From: GAS188 sp963713805
GTDB taxonomy: Bacteria; Pseudomonadota; Alphaproteobacteria; Rhizobiales; Beijerinckiaceae
Direction: 5' to 3'
Assembly: GCA_963713805.1 (NCBI GenBank)
Contig: CAVQNF010000003.1
Location: 248,001 to 312,000, forward strand
DNA: 64,000 nucleotides
Of this stretch, positions 8,546 through 20,235 are shown in pieces. Under the pieces are notes generated by a model, which searched no databases, had not been told where the DNA came from, and saw nothing but the letters and a program-made list of their open reading frames with translations. The translations under genes and the position numbers were made by a program. Positions within the stretch are counted from its first letter, which is position 1; the number at the start of each line of letters is the position of its first letter.

Positions 8546-9202
8546 ATGAACGAGACCGAGGCGAGGCGAGATTTCTTCAATGGCGACACTGGCGGACAGC
8601 GCGCGCAATTCACGTGGGCACTCAACCAATACAACCTCGCGGAGGACACGGAGAAAACAGGCCCATTTTGGACCAAGGTGATGGCGAAATACATCGCCAA
8701 CGCGCCGGTCAACGGGTTCACGGTGGAACAGGTCACGCAGGGACAGCTCTATCCGGCCGCCGATGTCGCGCAATACCTCGCGACGGCCGGCGCCGACGCC
8801 GATCCTGGTATCAGCGATAATGAGGCGCTGAAGAAAATCGCCGAAGCGGTCGACACAAGCGATGTTCTTCGGCTCGGCGAGGGAGACAAGTTCGTCTATG
8901 CCTTTGGATATCGTTGCGCACCTGATCGCTTAAAAATCGGTCTGACGAAAGGCGACGCCGTGGAGCGGTCTGCGCCCAAATTAATACGAGCACGCCGGAT
9001 AAACCCGTGCTGTTTCTCGAGATTGAGAACGCATGATTGCAATTCACTCGAACGCGCATTGCACGCGATCTTGACGTATCGAGGAAGCAAGACGTCAGGA
9101 GGCGGAACGGAGTGGTTCAAGACCACGAGGGACGAGATCGTTTCCCTTTATAAGCTGATTAAGGAGAGGCGCGATAATGGTTTGACATCTCGTGCCAGCT
9201 GA
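8546..9202 (+). CDS. GIY-YIG/T5orf172-like nuclease-family protein
   Basis: About 218 residues. The N-terminal half is helical and unfamiliar. The C-terminal half carries FVYAFGYR ... LKIGLTKGDAVER ... SLERALHAILTYRG ... GGTEWFKTTRDEI, the order of conserved elements in GIY-YIG/T5orf172 domains. Between bases ~8970 and ~9028 the annotated frame is nonsense, while the +1 frame reads INTSTPDKPVLFLEIE, which joins perfectly on both sides: two compensating indels. The start ATG at 8546 was preferred to TTG at 8525. The location beside a damaged toxin-antitoxin locus suggests accessory DNA. Nuclease activity is inferred from the fold only. Confidence 0.6.
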   Translation: MNETEARRDFFNGDTGGQRAQFTWALNQYNLAEDTEKTGPFWTKVMAKYIANAPVNGFTVEQVTQGQLYPAADVAQYLATAGADADPGISDNEALKKIAEAVDTSDVLRLGEGDKFVYAFGYRCAPDRLKIGLTKGDAVERSAPKLIRARRINPCCFSRLRTHDCNSLERALHAILTYRGSKTSGGGTEWFKTTRDEIVSLYKLIKERRDNGLTSRAS

Positions 9203-9267
9203 TTGCCGCCGCGCTCGAAGCCATCGACACGTTGCCGGCTCGAAATGAGCCCATCTCGGCACGCGTC

Positions 9268-10140
9268 TCACCCCTCCACCGGCTCGCAGCGGAAGCCGTC
9301 GTCCCAGCGCTTGATCCGGCCGACCGAGGGCGAGGGGAAATGGGCCGTGCAGCAGAGCGTCTTCGTGTCGCAATAGCGCTCGAGGAAGGAGCGCCTCGTC
9401 TTCGCGGCTTGCGCCATGTCGGTGTCGAAGCGCGGCGAGAGCTCGGGGTAGCGCGCCTGCAGCGGGGAGTGCATCAGATCGCCCGGCATGACCGCGTCGT
9501 CGCCGCCACGCCCGAAGCCGATCGCGACATGGCCCGGCGTATGGCCGGGTGTCGGCATGAGGCGAACGTGATCGCCCAATTGATGGTCGTCGCGCACGAG
9601 CTCGGCCCGTTTGGCCTCCACGATCGGCAGCACGCTGTCGCCGAAGGGAGGAACCGGCGTCTTTTCGTGCTCGCCGGCCCAATGCTTGTATTCCTTCTCG
9701 GAGAAGACGTATCGGGCTTTCGGGAAGGTCGGCACCCAGCGCCCGTTCTCGATCCGCGTGTTCCAGCCCACATGATCGACGTGGAGATGCGTGCACATCA
9801 CGAAGTCGATGTCCTCGACGCGAAAGCCGGCGGCGGCGAGGCCTTTCATGTAGCGGTCATCAGTCTTCATGTTCCATTGCGGTCGCGTCGGACGAGACTT
9901 GTCGTTGCCGATGCAGCTATCCACCAGGATCGTGTGGTGCGGCGTGCGCACCACATAGGACTGAAAACAGAAGATCAGAGTGTCGTTCGCATCGAGCGCC
10001 TTCGGTGCGAGCCAGTGACGGTTCTCCGCCAGAAGCTCCGGCGTGAGCCCTGGCAGGACGTCGAGCGCGGGCAGGAAAGCGCCCTCCTGCTCGATGATGC
10101 GGTGAATGGTGAGGTCGCCGACCTTGAGGCTCAAGCTCAT
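9268..10140 (-). CDS. MBL-fold metallohydrolase
   Basis: A 290-residue metallo-beta-lactamase-fold hydrolase. The metal-binding HxHxDH is at residues 118-123 (THLHVDHVGW), His200 is in TPGHTPGHV, Asp221 in MPGDLM, and a late His in CTAHFP, so the dinuclear site is complete. The family includes lactonases and thioesterases, and the reaction is not resolved here. It lies downstream of the ATP synthase operon behind a strong terminator, so it is probably transcribed separately. No frameshift. Confidence 0.85.
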   Translation of the reverse strand: MSLSLKVGDLTIHRIIEQEGAFLPALDVLPGLTPELLAENRHWLAPKALDANDTLIFCFQSYVVRTPHHTILVDSCIGNDKSRPTRPQWNMKTDDRYMKGLAAAGFRVEDIDFVMCTHLHVDHVGWNTRIENGRWVPTFPKARYVFSEKEYKHWAGEHEKTPVPPFGDSVLPIVEAKRAELVRDDHQLGDHVRLMPTPGHTPGHVAIGFGRGGDDAVMPGDLMHSPLQARYPELSPRFDTDMAQAAKTRRSFLERYCDTKTLCCTAHFPSPSVGRIKRWDDGFRCEPVEG

Positions 10141-10219
10141 CGCGCTTTCTCTCGAAACTTCGTCCCGTAGACCACCGGCTTGTCGGGGGCTGATCAAGGA
10201 CTTGAAGGGGTGGGGAGGC

Positions 10220-10248
10220 AAAAAGCGCGACGGAAGCCGCCGTCGCGC
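10220..10248 (-). terminator. Rho-independent terminator of the atp operon
   Basis: A perfect 9-bp stem (GCGCGACGG/CCGTCGCGC) with a 6-base loop lies 12 bases past the atpC stop. On the minus strand it is followed by TTTTT. This is a textbook intrinsic terminator for the operon reading leftwards. Confidence 0.85.
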
Positions 10249-10259
10249 AGGCGCCGAGA

Positions 10260-10676
10260 CTAGCTCGACTGACGCGACGCGACGACGTCCTTGAATTCGC
10301 GAAGTTGCGCGATCTTCTCGCCAAGGATGCGCTTCTCGTCCTCGCTGCGGGCGGCTTCGAGAAAGGTCTGCGCGGTGAGGATGTCGTGGTCGAGCCCCTC
10401 GGGCGTGACATCCTTCATCGGCGTGGTGCGCTCGGCGAGGATGGTGAGGCTCGTGTTCGTGACTTCGGCGATGCCGCCGAACACCGCGAATTCCTTCGAA
10501 GGCTGCTCGGCGCCGTTCACCAGGATCACCCCGCCGTTGCGCAAGGAGGTGACGAGCGGCGCGTGGTTGGGCAGCATGGTGAACTCGCCTTCCGTGCCCG
10601 GCACCACGACGCTTTCCGCATCGGCCGAGTAGAGAAGCTGGTCGGGCGAGACGAGCTCGAAGCGAAAGGTTGCCAT
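10260..10676 (-). CDS. atpC: F1 ATP synthase epsilon subunit
   Basis: Central-stalk subunit linking the c-ring to F1 and damping ATP hydrolysis. 138 residues, intact, starting MATFRFELVSPDQLLYS. The beta-sandwich domain has the conserved GTEGEFTMLPNHAPL segment (residues ~27-41), and a helical tail follows from about residue 87. It is last in the operon, 9 bases after atpD, followed by an intrinsic terminator. Confidence 0.97.
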   Translation of the reverse strand: MATFRFELVSPDQLLYSADAESVVVPGTEGEFTMLPNHAPLVTSLRNGGVILVNGAEQPSKEFAVFGGIAEVTNTSLTILAERTTPMKDVTPEGLDHDILTAQTFLEAARSEDEKRILGEKIAQLREFKDVVASRQSS

Positions 10677-10685
10677 CGTGCGAGC

Positions 10686-12107
10686 TCAGGCCGCAGCCGC
10701 GAGCTTCTGGGCTTTCTCGACCGCCTCCTCGATGGTGCCGACCATGTAGAAGGCCGGTTCCGGCAGATGGTCGTATTTGCCCTCGCACAGGCCCTGGAAG
10801 CCCTTGATGGTGTCGGCGAGATTGACGAACTTGCCGGGCGAGCCGGTGAACACCTCGGCGACATGGAAGGGCTGCGACAGGAAGCGCTCGATCTTGCGGG
10901 CGCGCGCCACGGTGAGCTTGTCCTCTTCGGAGAGCTCGTCCATGCCGAGAATGGCGATGATGTCCTGGAGCGCCTTGTAGCGCTGAAGGATCTGCTGCAC
11001 CTGGCGCGCCACATTGTAATGCTCCTCGCCGACGACCAGAGGCGAGAGCATGCGGGAGGTCGAATCGAGCGGATCGACGGCCGGATAGATGCCCTTCTCG
11101 GCGATCTGGCGCGACAGCACCGTCGTCGCGTCGAGATGGGCGAAGGAGGTCGCGGGCGCCGGATCGGTCAAGTCGTCGGCCGGCACGTAGATCGCCTGCA
11201 CGGATGTGATCGAGCCCTTCGTGGTCGTGGTGATGCGCTCCTGCAAGGCGCCCATGTCGGTCGCGAGCGTCGGCTGGTAGCCGACCGCGGAGGGGATGCG
11301 CCCGAGCAAGGCCGAGACTTCGGAGCCCGCTTGCGTGAAGCGGAAGATGTTGTCGACGAAGAACAGCACGTCCTGGCCCTGGTCGCGGAAGCTTTCCGCG
11401 ACCGTGAGGCCGGTGAGGCCGACACGGGCGCGCGCGCCCGGCGGCTCGTTCATCTGCCCGTAGACGAGGGCGCATTTCGAGCCTTCGCCGCCGCCCTTCT
11501 TGTTGACGCCCGATTCGATGAACTCGTGGTAGAGGTCGTTGCCCTCGCGCGTGCGCTCGCCGACGCCGGCGAACACGGAATAGCCGCCATGGGCCTTGGC
11601 GATGTTGTTGATCAGCTCCTGGATGAGCACCGTCTTGCCGACGCCCGCGCCGCCGAAGAGGCCGACCTTGCCGCCCTTGGCGTAAGGCGCCAGGAGATCG
11701 ACGACCTTGATCCCGGTTTCGAGGATCTGCGCCTCCGTCGACTGCTCGACATAGGCCGGGGCAGGCTGGTGAATGGCGCGCGTCGTTTCGTGCGGGATCG
11801 GGCCCGCCTCGTCCACCGGCTCGCCGATGACGTTCATGATGCGCCCGAGCGTGCCGGGACCGATCGGGACGGCGATCGGCAGACCGGTGTCCTTCACGGA
11901 TTGACCGCGCACCAGGCCCTCGGTCGAGTCCATGGCGACGCAGCGCACCGAGGATTCGCCGAGGTGCTGCGCCACCTCGAGCACGAGGCGCGAGCCGCGA
12001 TTGTCCGTCTCGAGCGAGTTCAGGATCGCGGGCAGATGCCCCTCGAAATGAACGTCGACGACCGCGCCGATCACCTGCGACACCCGTCCGATCGAATTCT
12101 CAGCCAT
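10686..12107 (-). CDS. atpD: F1 ATP synthase beta subunit
   Basis: Catalytic subunit of F1. 473 residues, unbroken. Walker A GGAGVGKT at residues 152-159; the catalytic glutamate lies in GERTREGND (~183-191); the nucleotide-contact stretch MNEPPGAR follows; Walker B is LFFVDNIFRF. Length and ends match alphaproteobacterial AtpD. It is separated from atpG by an unusual 188-base gap and precedes atpC closely. Confidence 0.98.
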   Translation of the reverse strand: MAENSIGRVSQVIGAVVDVHFEGHLPAILNSLETDNRGSRLVLEVAQHLGESSVRCVAMDSTEGLVRGQSVKDTGLPIAVPIGPGTLGRIMNVIGEPVDEAGPIPHETTRAIHQPAPAYVEQSTEAQILETGIKVVDLLAPYAKGGKVGLFGGAGVGKTVLIQELINNIAKAHGGYSVFAGVGERTREGNDLYHEFIESGVNKKGGGEGSKCALVYGQMNEPPGARARVGLTGLTVAESFRDQGQDVLFFVDNIFRFTQAGSEVSALLGRIPSAVGYQPTLATDMGALQERITTTTKGSITSVQAIYVPADDLTDPAPATSFAHLDATTVLSRQIAEKGIYPAVDPLDSTSRMLSPLVVGEEHYNVARQVQQILQRYKALQDIIAILGMDELSEEDKLTVARARKIERFLSQPFHVAEVFTGSPGKFVNLADTIKGFQGLCEGKYDHLPEPAFYMVGTIEEAVEKAQKLAAAA

Positions 12108-12273
12108 GTCTTGCTCCCGTTCCCGCGCGAAGCCTTGAAGGTCCGGCGAATTTCAGCATGGGGCGAAATGCCCGGTTCAAAACGACTTCGAGCGTGACCG
12201 GGACATGGCCCCGCGTCGCATTCGAGTTGCGGCCGCGCTCGGAGGTCGCGCTCGTGTGATAAAGCGATTGCAT
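12100..12273 (-). CDS. Possible small ORF in the atpG-atpD gap
   Basis: A 57-codon ORF fills most of the gap between atpG and atpD and overlaps the first bases of atpD in another frame. It begins MQSLYHTSATSERGRN. No family recognised. Its second half has weaker third-position GC than real genes here, so it may be an untranslated spacer that is open by chance. Recorded because the gap is otherwise unexplained. Confidence 0.2.
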   Translation of the reverse strand: MQSLYHTSATSERGRNSNATRGHVPVTLEVVLNRAFRPMLKFAGPSRLRAGTGARHG

Positions 12274-12295
12274 CGTCACGCCTCCCTCGTTCGCG

Positions 12296-13177
12296 CTACA
12301 GCGCCTCGGCGCCCGAAATGATCTCGATCAGCTCCTTGGTGATCATCGCCTGGCGCGTGCGATTGTACAAGGTCGTCTGCTTCTTGATCATCTCGCCCGC
12401 ATTGCGGGTTGCCGAATCCATGGCGCTCATCTTGGCGCCCATCTCGGAAGCCACATTCTCGAGGAGCGCGCGATAGATCTGCACCGCGATGTTGCGCGGC
12501 AGCAGAGAGGTGAGGATCTCGCCCTCGTCCGGCTCGAACTCGTAGAATTCGGGCGCCGCCGTTTCGGACGGCTCCTCGCTGGCGGTGGTATCGGCCGGGA
12601 TGATGCGCTGCGCCGTCGGTATCTGCTGGATCACCGAGCGGAAGCGCGAATAGAAAAGGGTCGCGACATCGAACTCGCCGTTCCCGAAGCGCTCGATCAC
12701 CTTCTGGGCGATCGCTTGCGCATTGCCGAAGCCGATCTGCTTCACGGCACGCAAATCGACGACCTCGAGAATGTCCTTCTCGAACAGCCGCTTGAGAATG
12801 TCGAAGCCCTTCTTGCCGACGCAGATGAACTTGACGCTCTTGCCTTCGGCGATCAGCCCGTTGGCGCGGTCGCGCGCGAGGCGCGCGATCGAGGAATTGA
12901 AGGCGCCGCACAAGCCGCGCTCGGCCGTGCAGACGACGAAAAGATGGCGCGTGTCGGAGCCCGTGCCGGCAAGCAGCGGCGGCGCCGAAGAGGCGGGAAC
13001 GCCCGAGGCGAGGTTGGTGAGCACGCGCCGCATGCGCGACGCGTAAGGCCGCGCCGCCTCGGCCGCCATCTGGGCGCGTCGCAGCTTCGCGGCCGCGACC
13101 ATCTGCATCGCCTTCGTGATCTTCTGCGTCGCCTTCACCGAGGCGATCCGGGTGCGCAGCGATTTCAAGCTCGGCAT
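12296..13177 (-). CDS. atpG: F1 ATP synthase gamma subunit
   Basis: Rotor shaft of F1. 293 residues, unbroken. The conserved N-terminal coiled coil reads LKSLRTRIASVKATQKITKAM, and the C-terminal helix ends in the conserved TRQAMITKELIEIISGAEAL. Between residues ~190 and 215 it has an acidic, low-conservation insertion of the kind common in alphaproteobacterial gamma subunits. The neighbour upstream in the operon is not atpA but a PH-domain membrane gene. Confidence 0.97.
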   Translation of the reverse strand: MPSLKSLRTRIASVKATQKITKAMQMVAAAKLRRAQMAAEAARPYASRMRRVLTNLASGVPASSAPPLLAGTGSDTRHLFVVCTAERGLCGAFNSSIARLARDRANGLIAEGKSVKFICVGKKGFDILKRLFEKDILEVVDLRAVKQIGFGNAQAIAQKVIERFGNGEFDVATLFYSRFRSVIQQIPTAQRIIPADTTASEEPSETAAPEFYEFEPDEGEILTSLLPRNIAVQIYRALLENVASEMGAKMSAMDSATRNAGEMIKKQTTLYNRTRQAMITKELIEIISGAEAL

Positions 13178-13276
13178 GAAATGAGGTCTCTACCCGCTAA
13201 AGCTGTTCGGCTCTGGTCTTGGAGTTCGACGGTTCGAATGTTGTTCAAGTCTTGCGTTGTCAGGTCTCTGGCATTG

Positions 13277-13766
13277 TCAGGCTTTGGCGGCATTCAGCGC
13301 GTCTTCGACGCGTCGGCGGAAGGTGAGAGGATCGCCGATCAGGCGCAGCGGCGTCATGGTGACGCCGGAGCCGCGCACCTCGACGGTGCCGTAACCCAGG
13401 ATGCGGCCGAGGATCGTCTGCTCGACCTCGATCGAATCGACCTTGTCGAGACGCTGCTCGATCGTGCGCCGCGAAATCAGCCCCCATTTGCCGACGAGCT
13501 TGCGGTTGGTCACCGCAAGCTCGGTGGTGACGCGGATGAGCCAGGCCCTGAGCAGATGCAGGGCACCGAAGACGAGAACGATGCAAGCCCAAGACCCGCA
13601 TCAGCCAGCCGAGCCGAACCCAGAGATCGTCGATCTTGTAGCCGATCCCGACGAGCACGAGCGCGAGAAGGAGCTGGAGGATCGGCGCCACGAAGATGAT
13701 CCAATGCGTATGGGCGACATGCCTGACGACCTCACCTTCTCCAAGCGACTGATCGACATAGTTCAT
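13277..13766 (-). CDS. Bacterial PH-domain (bPH2/YdbS-like) membrane protein, one frameshift
   Basis: About 162 residues. The N-terminal frame starts MNYVDQSLGEGEVVRHVAHT and contains two hydrophobic helices (IIFVAPILQLLLALVLVGIG and a second around residue 52). After a frame change near 13580 it continues with TNRKLVGKWGLISRRTIEQR ... LGRILGYGTVEVRGSG, the hallmark of the bacterial PH/DUF304 domain of YdbS/YdbT-type membrane proteins. The role is not established in general. It lies inside the ATP synthase operon between atpA and atpG on the same strand, with 25 bases to atpA and 99 to atpG, so it should be co-transcribed. Confidence 0.8.
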
Positions 13767-13791
13767 CGCACCCGCGCTCGGCGATCCGCGT

Positions 13792-15321
<1,530 letters not shown>

Positions 15322-15322
<1 letters not shown>

Positions 15323-15883
15323 CAGCTGACCTCTCGCATCGCAACGCGCAGCGCGTTGAGCTTGGTTTTCAAGGAGGCATCGATCATGCGGTGGCCGAGC
15401 TTGACGACCATGCCGCCGATGATGTCGGGATTGACCTTCACGCCGAGCGACACTTCGCTGCCGGCCGTCTTGCGGAGCGCGGCTTTGAGCTCGGCGAGCA
15501 TCTGATCCGGGCATCGGCTCGGCGACCGTGACCTCGGCGGGCACGATGCCCTTGCGCTCGGCGAGCAGCGCCTCGAAGGCGCGCGTCATCGCCGGGAACG
15601 CGAAGAGGCGCCGCTTGCGCACGACGAGGCGGATGAAATTGCCCGCGATGCCGCCGATCCCCACGCGATCGAGGATCGCACCGACCGCCGCCTGCTGCTG
15701 CTCAGGCGTGAACACCGGGCTCCTGACGAGCCGCTTCAGATCGTCGCTTTCCTCGATCAGCGCCGCGAAACGCTGCAGGTCCGCCGAGACGGCATCGGTC
15801 TTGCCGCTCTCGCTCGCGAGCTCGAACAGCGCGACGGCGTAGCGGCCGGCCACGCCCGACATGCTCGTTTCGACTTGAGCCAC
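15322..15883 (-). CDS. atpH: ATP synthase delta subunit, one frameshift
   Basis: Stator subunit joining F1 to the peripheral stalk. It starts MAQVETSMSGVAGRYAVALF. The frame breaks near 15515, after AEVTVAEPM, and continues in another frame as SEVSLGVKVNPDIIGGMVVK to the end NALRVAMREVS. Correcting one base gives 186 residues, normal for AtpH. It is first in the operon. The 320-base divergent region up to the next plus-strand gene (15884-16206) should hold the atp promoter, but I see no clear consensus. Confidence 0.93.
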
Positions 15884-16224
15884 CCTCGATCCCGTTCACT
15901 GCGGGCGCGCCGCGAAAGCCCATCGGCCGCGGCTCATGCGCCTCGTTGAAATTCAAGCCAGAGCCTGCCCCGCCACGCCTCGGCAGCGGCCCTCGGGCGA
16001 AGGTCGCGTAACACAGGGTGTAAACCCGCGCAACCCGGCGCGAATCGCGGCGATTTCGGCCTCGCGCGACCAAGGGCGGGGGTGGCGAGAAGATGCGGCG
16101 AGAGCCTTGGTCCTGACGAGTGGAGATCGTCCACGGCCTTCGGGTCGGCTCTCCGATGAAGCCGCTTGCCTCGGCGAAAGGCCGGGCTTACCTGCCTTGC
16201 CGGGGAATGAAGGAAAGCCGCATC

Positions 16225-16842
16225 ATGCATATCGCGATCGTCGGAGCCGGCAATGTCGGTGGTGCTCTCGGAAAAGGCTGGCGCAAGGCCGGCCATCAGG
16301 TGAGCTACGCGCTCAGGGACAAGACGGGGAAGAACGTCGACGCGCTTCGCCGCGACGGTTTCGAGGTCCTGGCCATGAAGGATGCGGCAAAGGCCGACGT
16401 CATCGTGCTCGCCGTGCCATGGGCCGCGATCCCCGATGCCGTGAAGGCGCTCGGCAATGTGGCCGGCAAGGCCATCATCGACGCGACGAACCCGATCTCG
16501 CCCGAATTCGAGCTCGCGGTCGGCTTCACCAATTCGGCCGGCGAGACCGTCGCGCGCCTCGCGCACGGCGCCCATGTGGTGAAGGCGTTCAACGTCACCG
16601 GCGCGGAGAACATGGCCGCGGCGCCTGACTTCAAGGTCAAGCCCATGCTGCCGGTGGCGAGCGACCATGGGGACGCCAAGGCCAAGGTGATGAAGCTCGC
16701 CGAGGATCTCGGCTTCGAGGCGGTCGACGCCGGCCCCTTGAAGACCGCGCGCCTGATCGAGCCGATGGCGATGTTCTGGATCAAGCAGGCCTATGCGCAT
16801 AAGCGCGGCCGCGACTTCGCTTTCGCGCTGACGCGGCGGTGA
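16225..16842 (+). CDS. NADP-dependent F420-reductase-like dinucleotide-binding protein
   Basis: About 205 residues in the NADPH-dependent F420 reductase/NADP oxidoreductase (coenzyme F420-dependent) family. The Rossmann motif IAIVGAGNVGGALG starts at residue 3. The conserved DATNP segment and the KAFNVTGAENM stretch follow. The start ATG at 16225 has a purine-rich AAGGAAA about 10 bases upstream; 16207 is an alternative. In organisms without F420, members act as general NADP-linked reductases, so the true substrate is unknown. Unbroken and monocistronic by position. The 250 bases after it (16843-17093) hold only the terminator of the convergent groESL operon. Confidence 0.8.
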   Translation: MHIAIVGAGNVGGALGKGWRKAGHQVSYALRDKTGKNVDALRRDGFEVLAMKDAAKADVIVLAVPWAAIPDAVKALGNVAGKAIIDATNPISPEFELAVGFTNSAGETVARLAHGAHVVKAFNVTGAENMAAAPDFKVKPMLPVASDHGDAKAKVMKLAEDLGFEAVDAGPLKTARLIEPMAMFWIKQAYAHKRGRDFAFALTRR

Positions 16843-17033
16843 CCGACCGGCGGTTCCGCGAGGCCGACGCCGCCGAGCGCTATGCCCGTGGTCTTCGCCG
16901 TCATGCGCGACGCTCGGCTGTTGCGATCAGCCCGCGCATCCACGCCTTGCGAACATGACCCGCAGGCGATCCGTTGGCCTCATGGCCGAGGCATGAGGAT
17001 CAGGCGCGGCCCAATCAACCACCTCCTCACGCG

Positions 17034-17062
17034 AAAAAGGCCCCGGATCGCTCCGGGGCCTT
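17034..17062 (-). terminator. Rho-independent terminator of groESL
   Basis: A 10-bp perfect stem (AAGGCCCCGG/CCGGGGCCTT) with a 6-base loop, followed on the minus strand by a run of T, 30 bases past the groEL stop. Confidence 0.85.
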
Positions 17063-17093
17063 CTCGTATTTTCGTAAGTGGCGGGTGGCCGGA

Positions 17094-18733
<1,640 letters not shown>

Positions 18734-18783
18734 ATGCCTCTACTCCTCAAAAGGTTGATCTGTGATTTCGGACGAGAGTCGCC

Positions 18784-19098
18784 TCAGGCGGCCTTCCTGC
18801 GGGCGGCGACGCCTTCGAGCACGCCCATGATGTCGCTCTCCTTCATGATCAGGAGATCCTCGCCGTCGATCTTGACCTCGGTGCCGGACCATTTGCCGAA
18901 CAGGATGCGGTCGCCGGCCTTCACATCGAGCGGAACGAGCTTGCCGCTCTCGTCGCGCGCGCCGGAGCCCACGGCGATGATCTCGCCTTCCTGCGGCTTC
19001 TCCTTCGCGGTATCGGGAATGATGATCCCACCCTTGGTCTTCTCCTCGCCTTCGAGACGGCGGACGACGACACGGTCGTGCAGCGGACGAAATTTCAT
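18784..19098 (-). CDS. groES: Co-chaperonin GroES
   Basis: The lid of the GroEL chamber. 104 residues, intact, starting MKFRPLHDRVVVRRLEGEEK with the mobile-loop region KTKGGIIIPDTAKEKPQEG. The slightly long C-terminus (VAARRKAA) resembles rhizobial GroES1 forms. It is first in the groESL operon, with a CIRCE element 63 bases upstream of its start. Confidence 0.97.
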   Translation of the reverse strand: MKFRPLHDRVVVRRLEGEEKTKGGIIIPDTAKEKPQEGEIIAVGSGARDESGKLVPLDVKAGDRILFGKWSGTEVKIDGEDLLIMKESDIMGVLEGVAARRKAA

Positions 19099-19160
19099 GA
19101 AAGTTACTCTCCATTTTACGATGGCGCTCGCCCAAGCTGGACCATTGCCGGGTAATTTTG

Positions 19161-19187
19161 TTAGCAGCCGCTGAGTGCGAGTGCTAA
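19161..19187 (-). promoter_or_regulatory. CIRCE element (HrcA operator)
   Basis: TTAGCAGCC - 9 bases - GAGTGCTAA. The right arm is perfect and the left arm differs from the consensus TTAGCACTC at two positions. It lies upstream of groES, where HrcA represses groESL in many bacteria. It implies HrcA-dependent heat-shock control. The rest of the gap 19099-19351 holds no gene. Confidence 0.85.
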
Positions 19188-19351
19188 TCGCGGCTGGATG
19201 TAGGCACGTAGCCGATACAAGTCAAGGGCGCGCAAAGGACGTGCGGGCTTGGCTCCAATAGAATACGCCTCGGCGCGACGCTAGGGACCCACGCCCGAGA
19301 GTTTCAATCCCTCCGCCTTCCCCTTTTCGCAAATGAAGAGCTTGCCCTGAC

Positions 19352-19367
19352 ATAGGGATCACCCTAT
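19352..19367. promoter_or_regulatory. Inverted repeat operator of the toxin-antitoxin pair
   Basis: Perfect inverted repeat ATAGGG-ATCA-CCCTAT ending 8 bases before the toxin start codon. Position and form fit an autoregulatory operator bound by the downstream Xre antitoxin. Function inferred. Confidence 0.6.
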
Positions 19368-19375
19368 ATCGCCCC

Positions 19376-19757
19376 ATGTCGTTCGTGGTGAACTTTGACG
19401 ACGCGTTCGCGGCCGAGTTTCGGGCGCTGCCCGAGGCGATTCAGGATGCGATTCGCGCATACGCGCTGGCGCTTACCGATCGTGGCTATCAGCTCGGCCG
19501 CCCTTGGGCTGACACTCTCAAAGGGTCGAAGTTCGCCAAGATGAAGGAACTTCGGCCGACAGTGAACAAGGTCGAGTGGCGCGTGGCCTTCGCTTTCGAC
19601 ATGAACAGGTGAGGCGATTCTCCTGGCGGCTGCGCAGAAGGGCGGCAAGAAGGACACCGTCGTATACCGGCGTCTGATCAGCTCGGCGGACGCTCGCCTC
19701 GAGGCTCACGAAACTCGCTTGCGAACGAAGATGCAAGGAAAACGTCCATGCCCGTAA
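19376..19757 (+). CDS. RelE/HigB-like toxin (Gp49-like), one frameshift
   Basis: mRNA-interferase-type toxin of the Gp49-like/RelE superfamily. The first frame runs to WRVAFAFDMNR. One extra base near 19611 shifts it, and the next frame continues the family pattern with EAILLAAAQKGGKKDTVVYR to a stop at 19755-19757, giving about 126 residues. Conserved features are the KGSKFAKMKELRP strand and the WRVAFAFD strand. It overlaps the antitoxin start by 10 bases. The toxin-first order is typical of HigBA-like modules. An inverted repeat immediately upstream supports autoregulation. Confidence 0.75.
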
Positions 19758-20186
19758 GCCTGCATGAAATGATGGAGGGGCTTTCACCCGAGCGCCGTGC
19801 GAGGATCCGTCGCAGAGCGGATCGCATCATCGAGGCGAGCCGCACGATGTCGGAGCTGCGTAGAGCCCTAGACGTGACCCAGGAGGCGGTCGCCCGTCGT
19901 CTGGAGCATAACCCAGGCGAGCCTCTCGGAGATCGAAACGAGAGGTGACGCCAAGGTATCGACTTTGAAGCGCGTGGTCGAAGCGATGGGCGCGAAGCTG
20001 CACGTTTATGTCGAGACGCCCGGAGGAATGCATGTCCCGCTTGCATTCACCTGCGAGCAAGGGCGCCAAGGCCAGTCGTGCGGAGCGCACGTCCGGTCAC
20101 GCGCGCTCGCGGACCGAGCTTCCCGAAGACGCGGACGCGATCCGCTAAGGCGCGCCGACCGGGCAATTCGGCGACCGTTTACTTGA
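19748..20186 (+). CDS. Xre-family antitoxin, one frameshift
   Basis: Helix-turn-helix antitoxin partner. It begins MPVSLHEMMEGLSPERRARI. The HTH starts in the first frame (RRALDVTQEAVARRL) and, after a shift near 19908, continues as ITQASLSEIETRGDAKVST and LKRVVEAMGAKLHVYVETPG, which is typical of this antitoxin class. The final ~50 residues are not conserved and another frameshift may exist, so the true end may lie near 20060. It overlaps the toxin gene, consistent with translational coupling. Confidence 0.7.
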
Positions 20187-20235
20187 CGCCACAGCTCCGA
20201 CTGCGCGTCCGTCCACGTTGGGAAGAAGCCCGGAA

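Noticed and set aside
10305..12197. 630-codon plus-strand frame antisense to atpC and atpD
   Set aside because: Exact antisense of highly conserved genes, no conserved motifs of its own.
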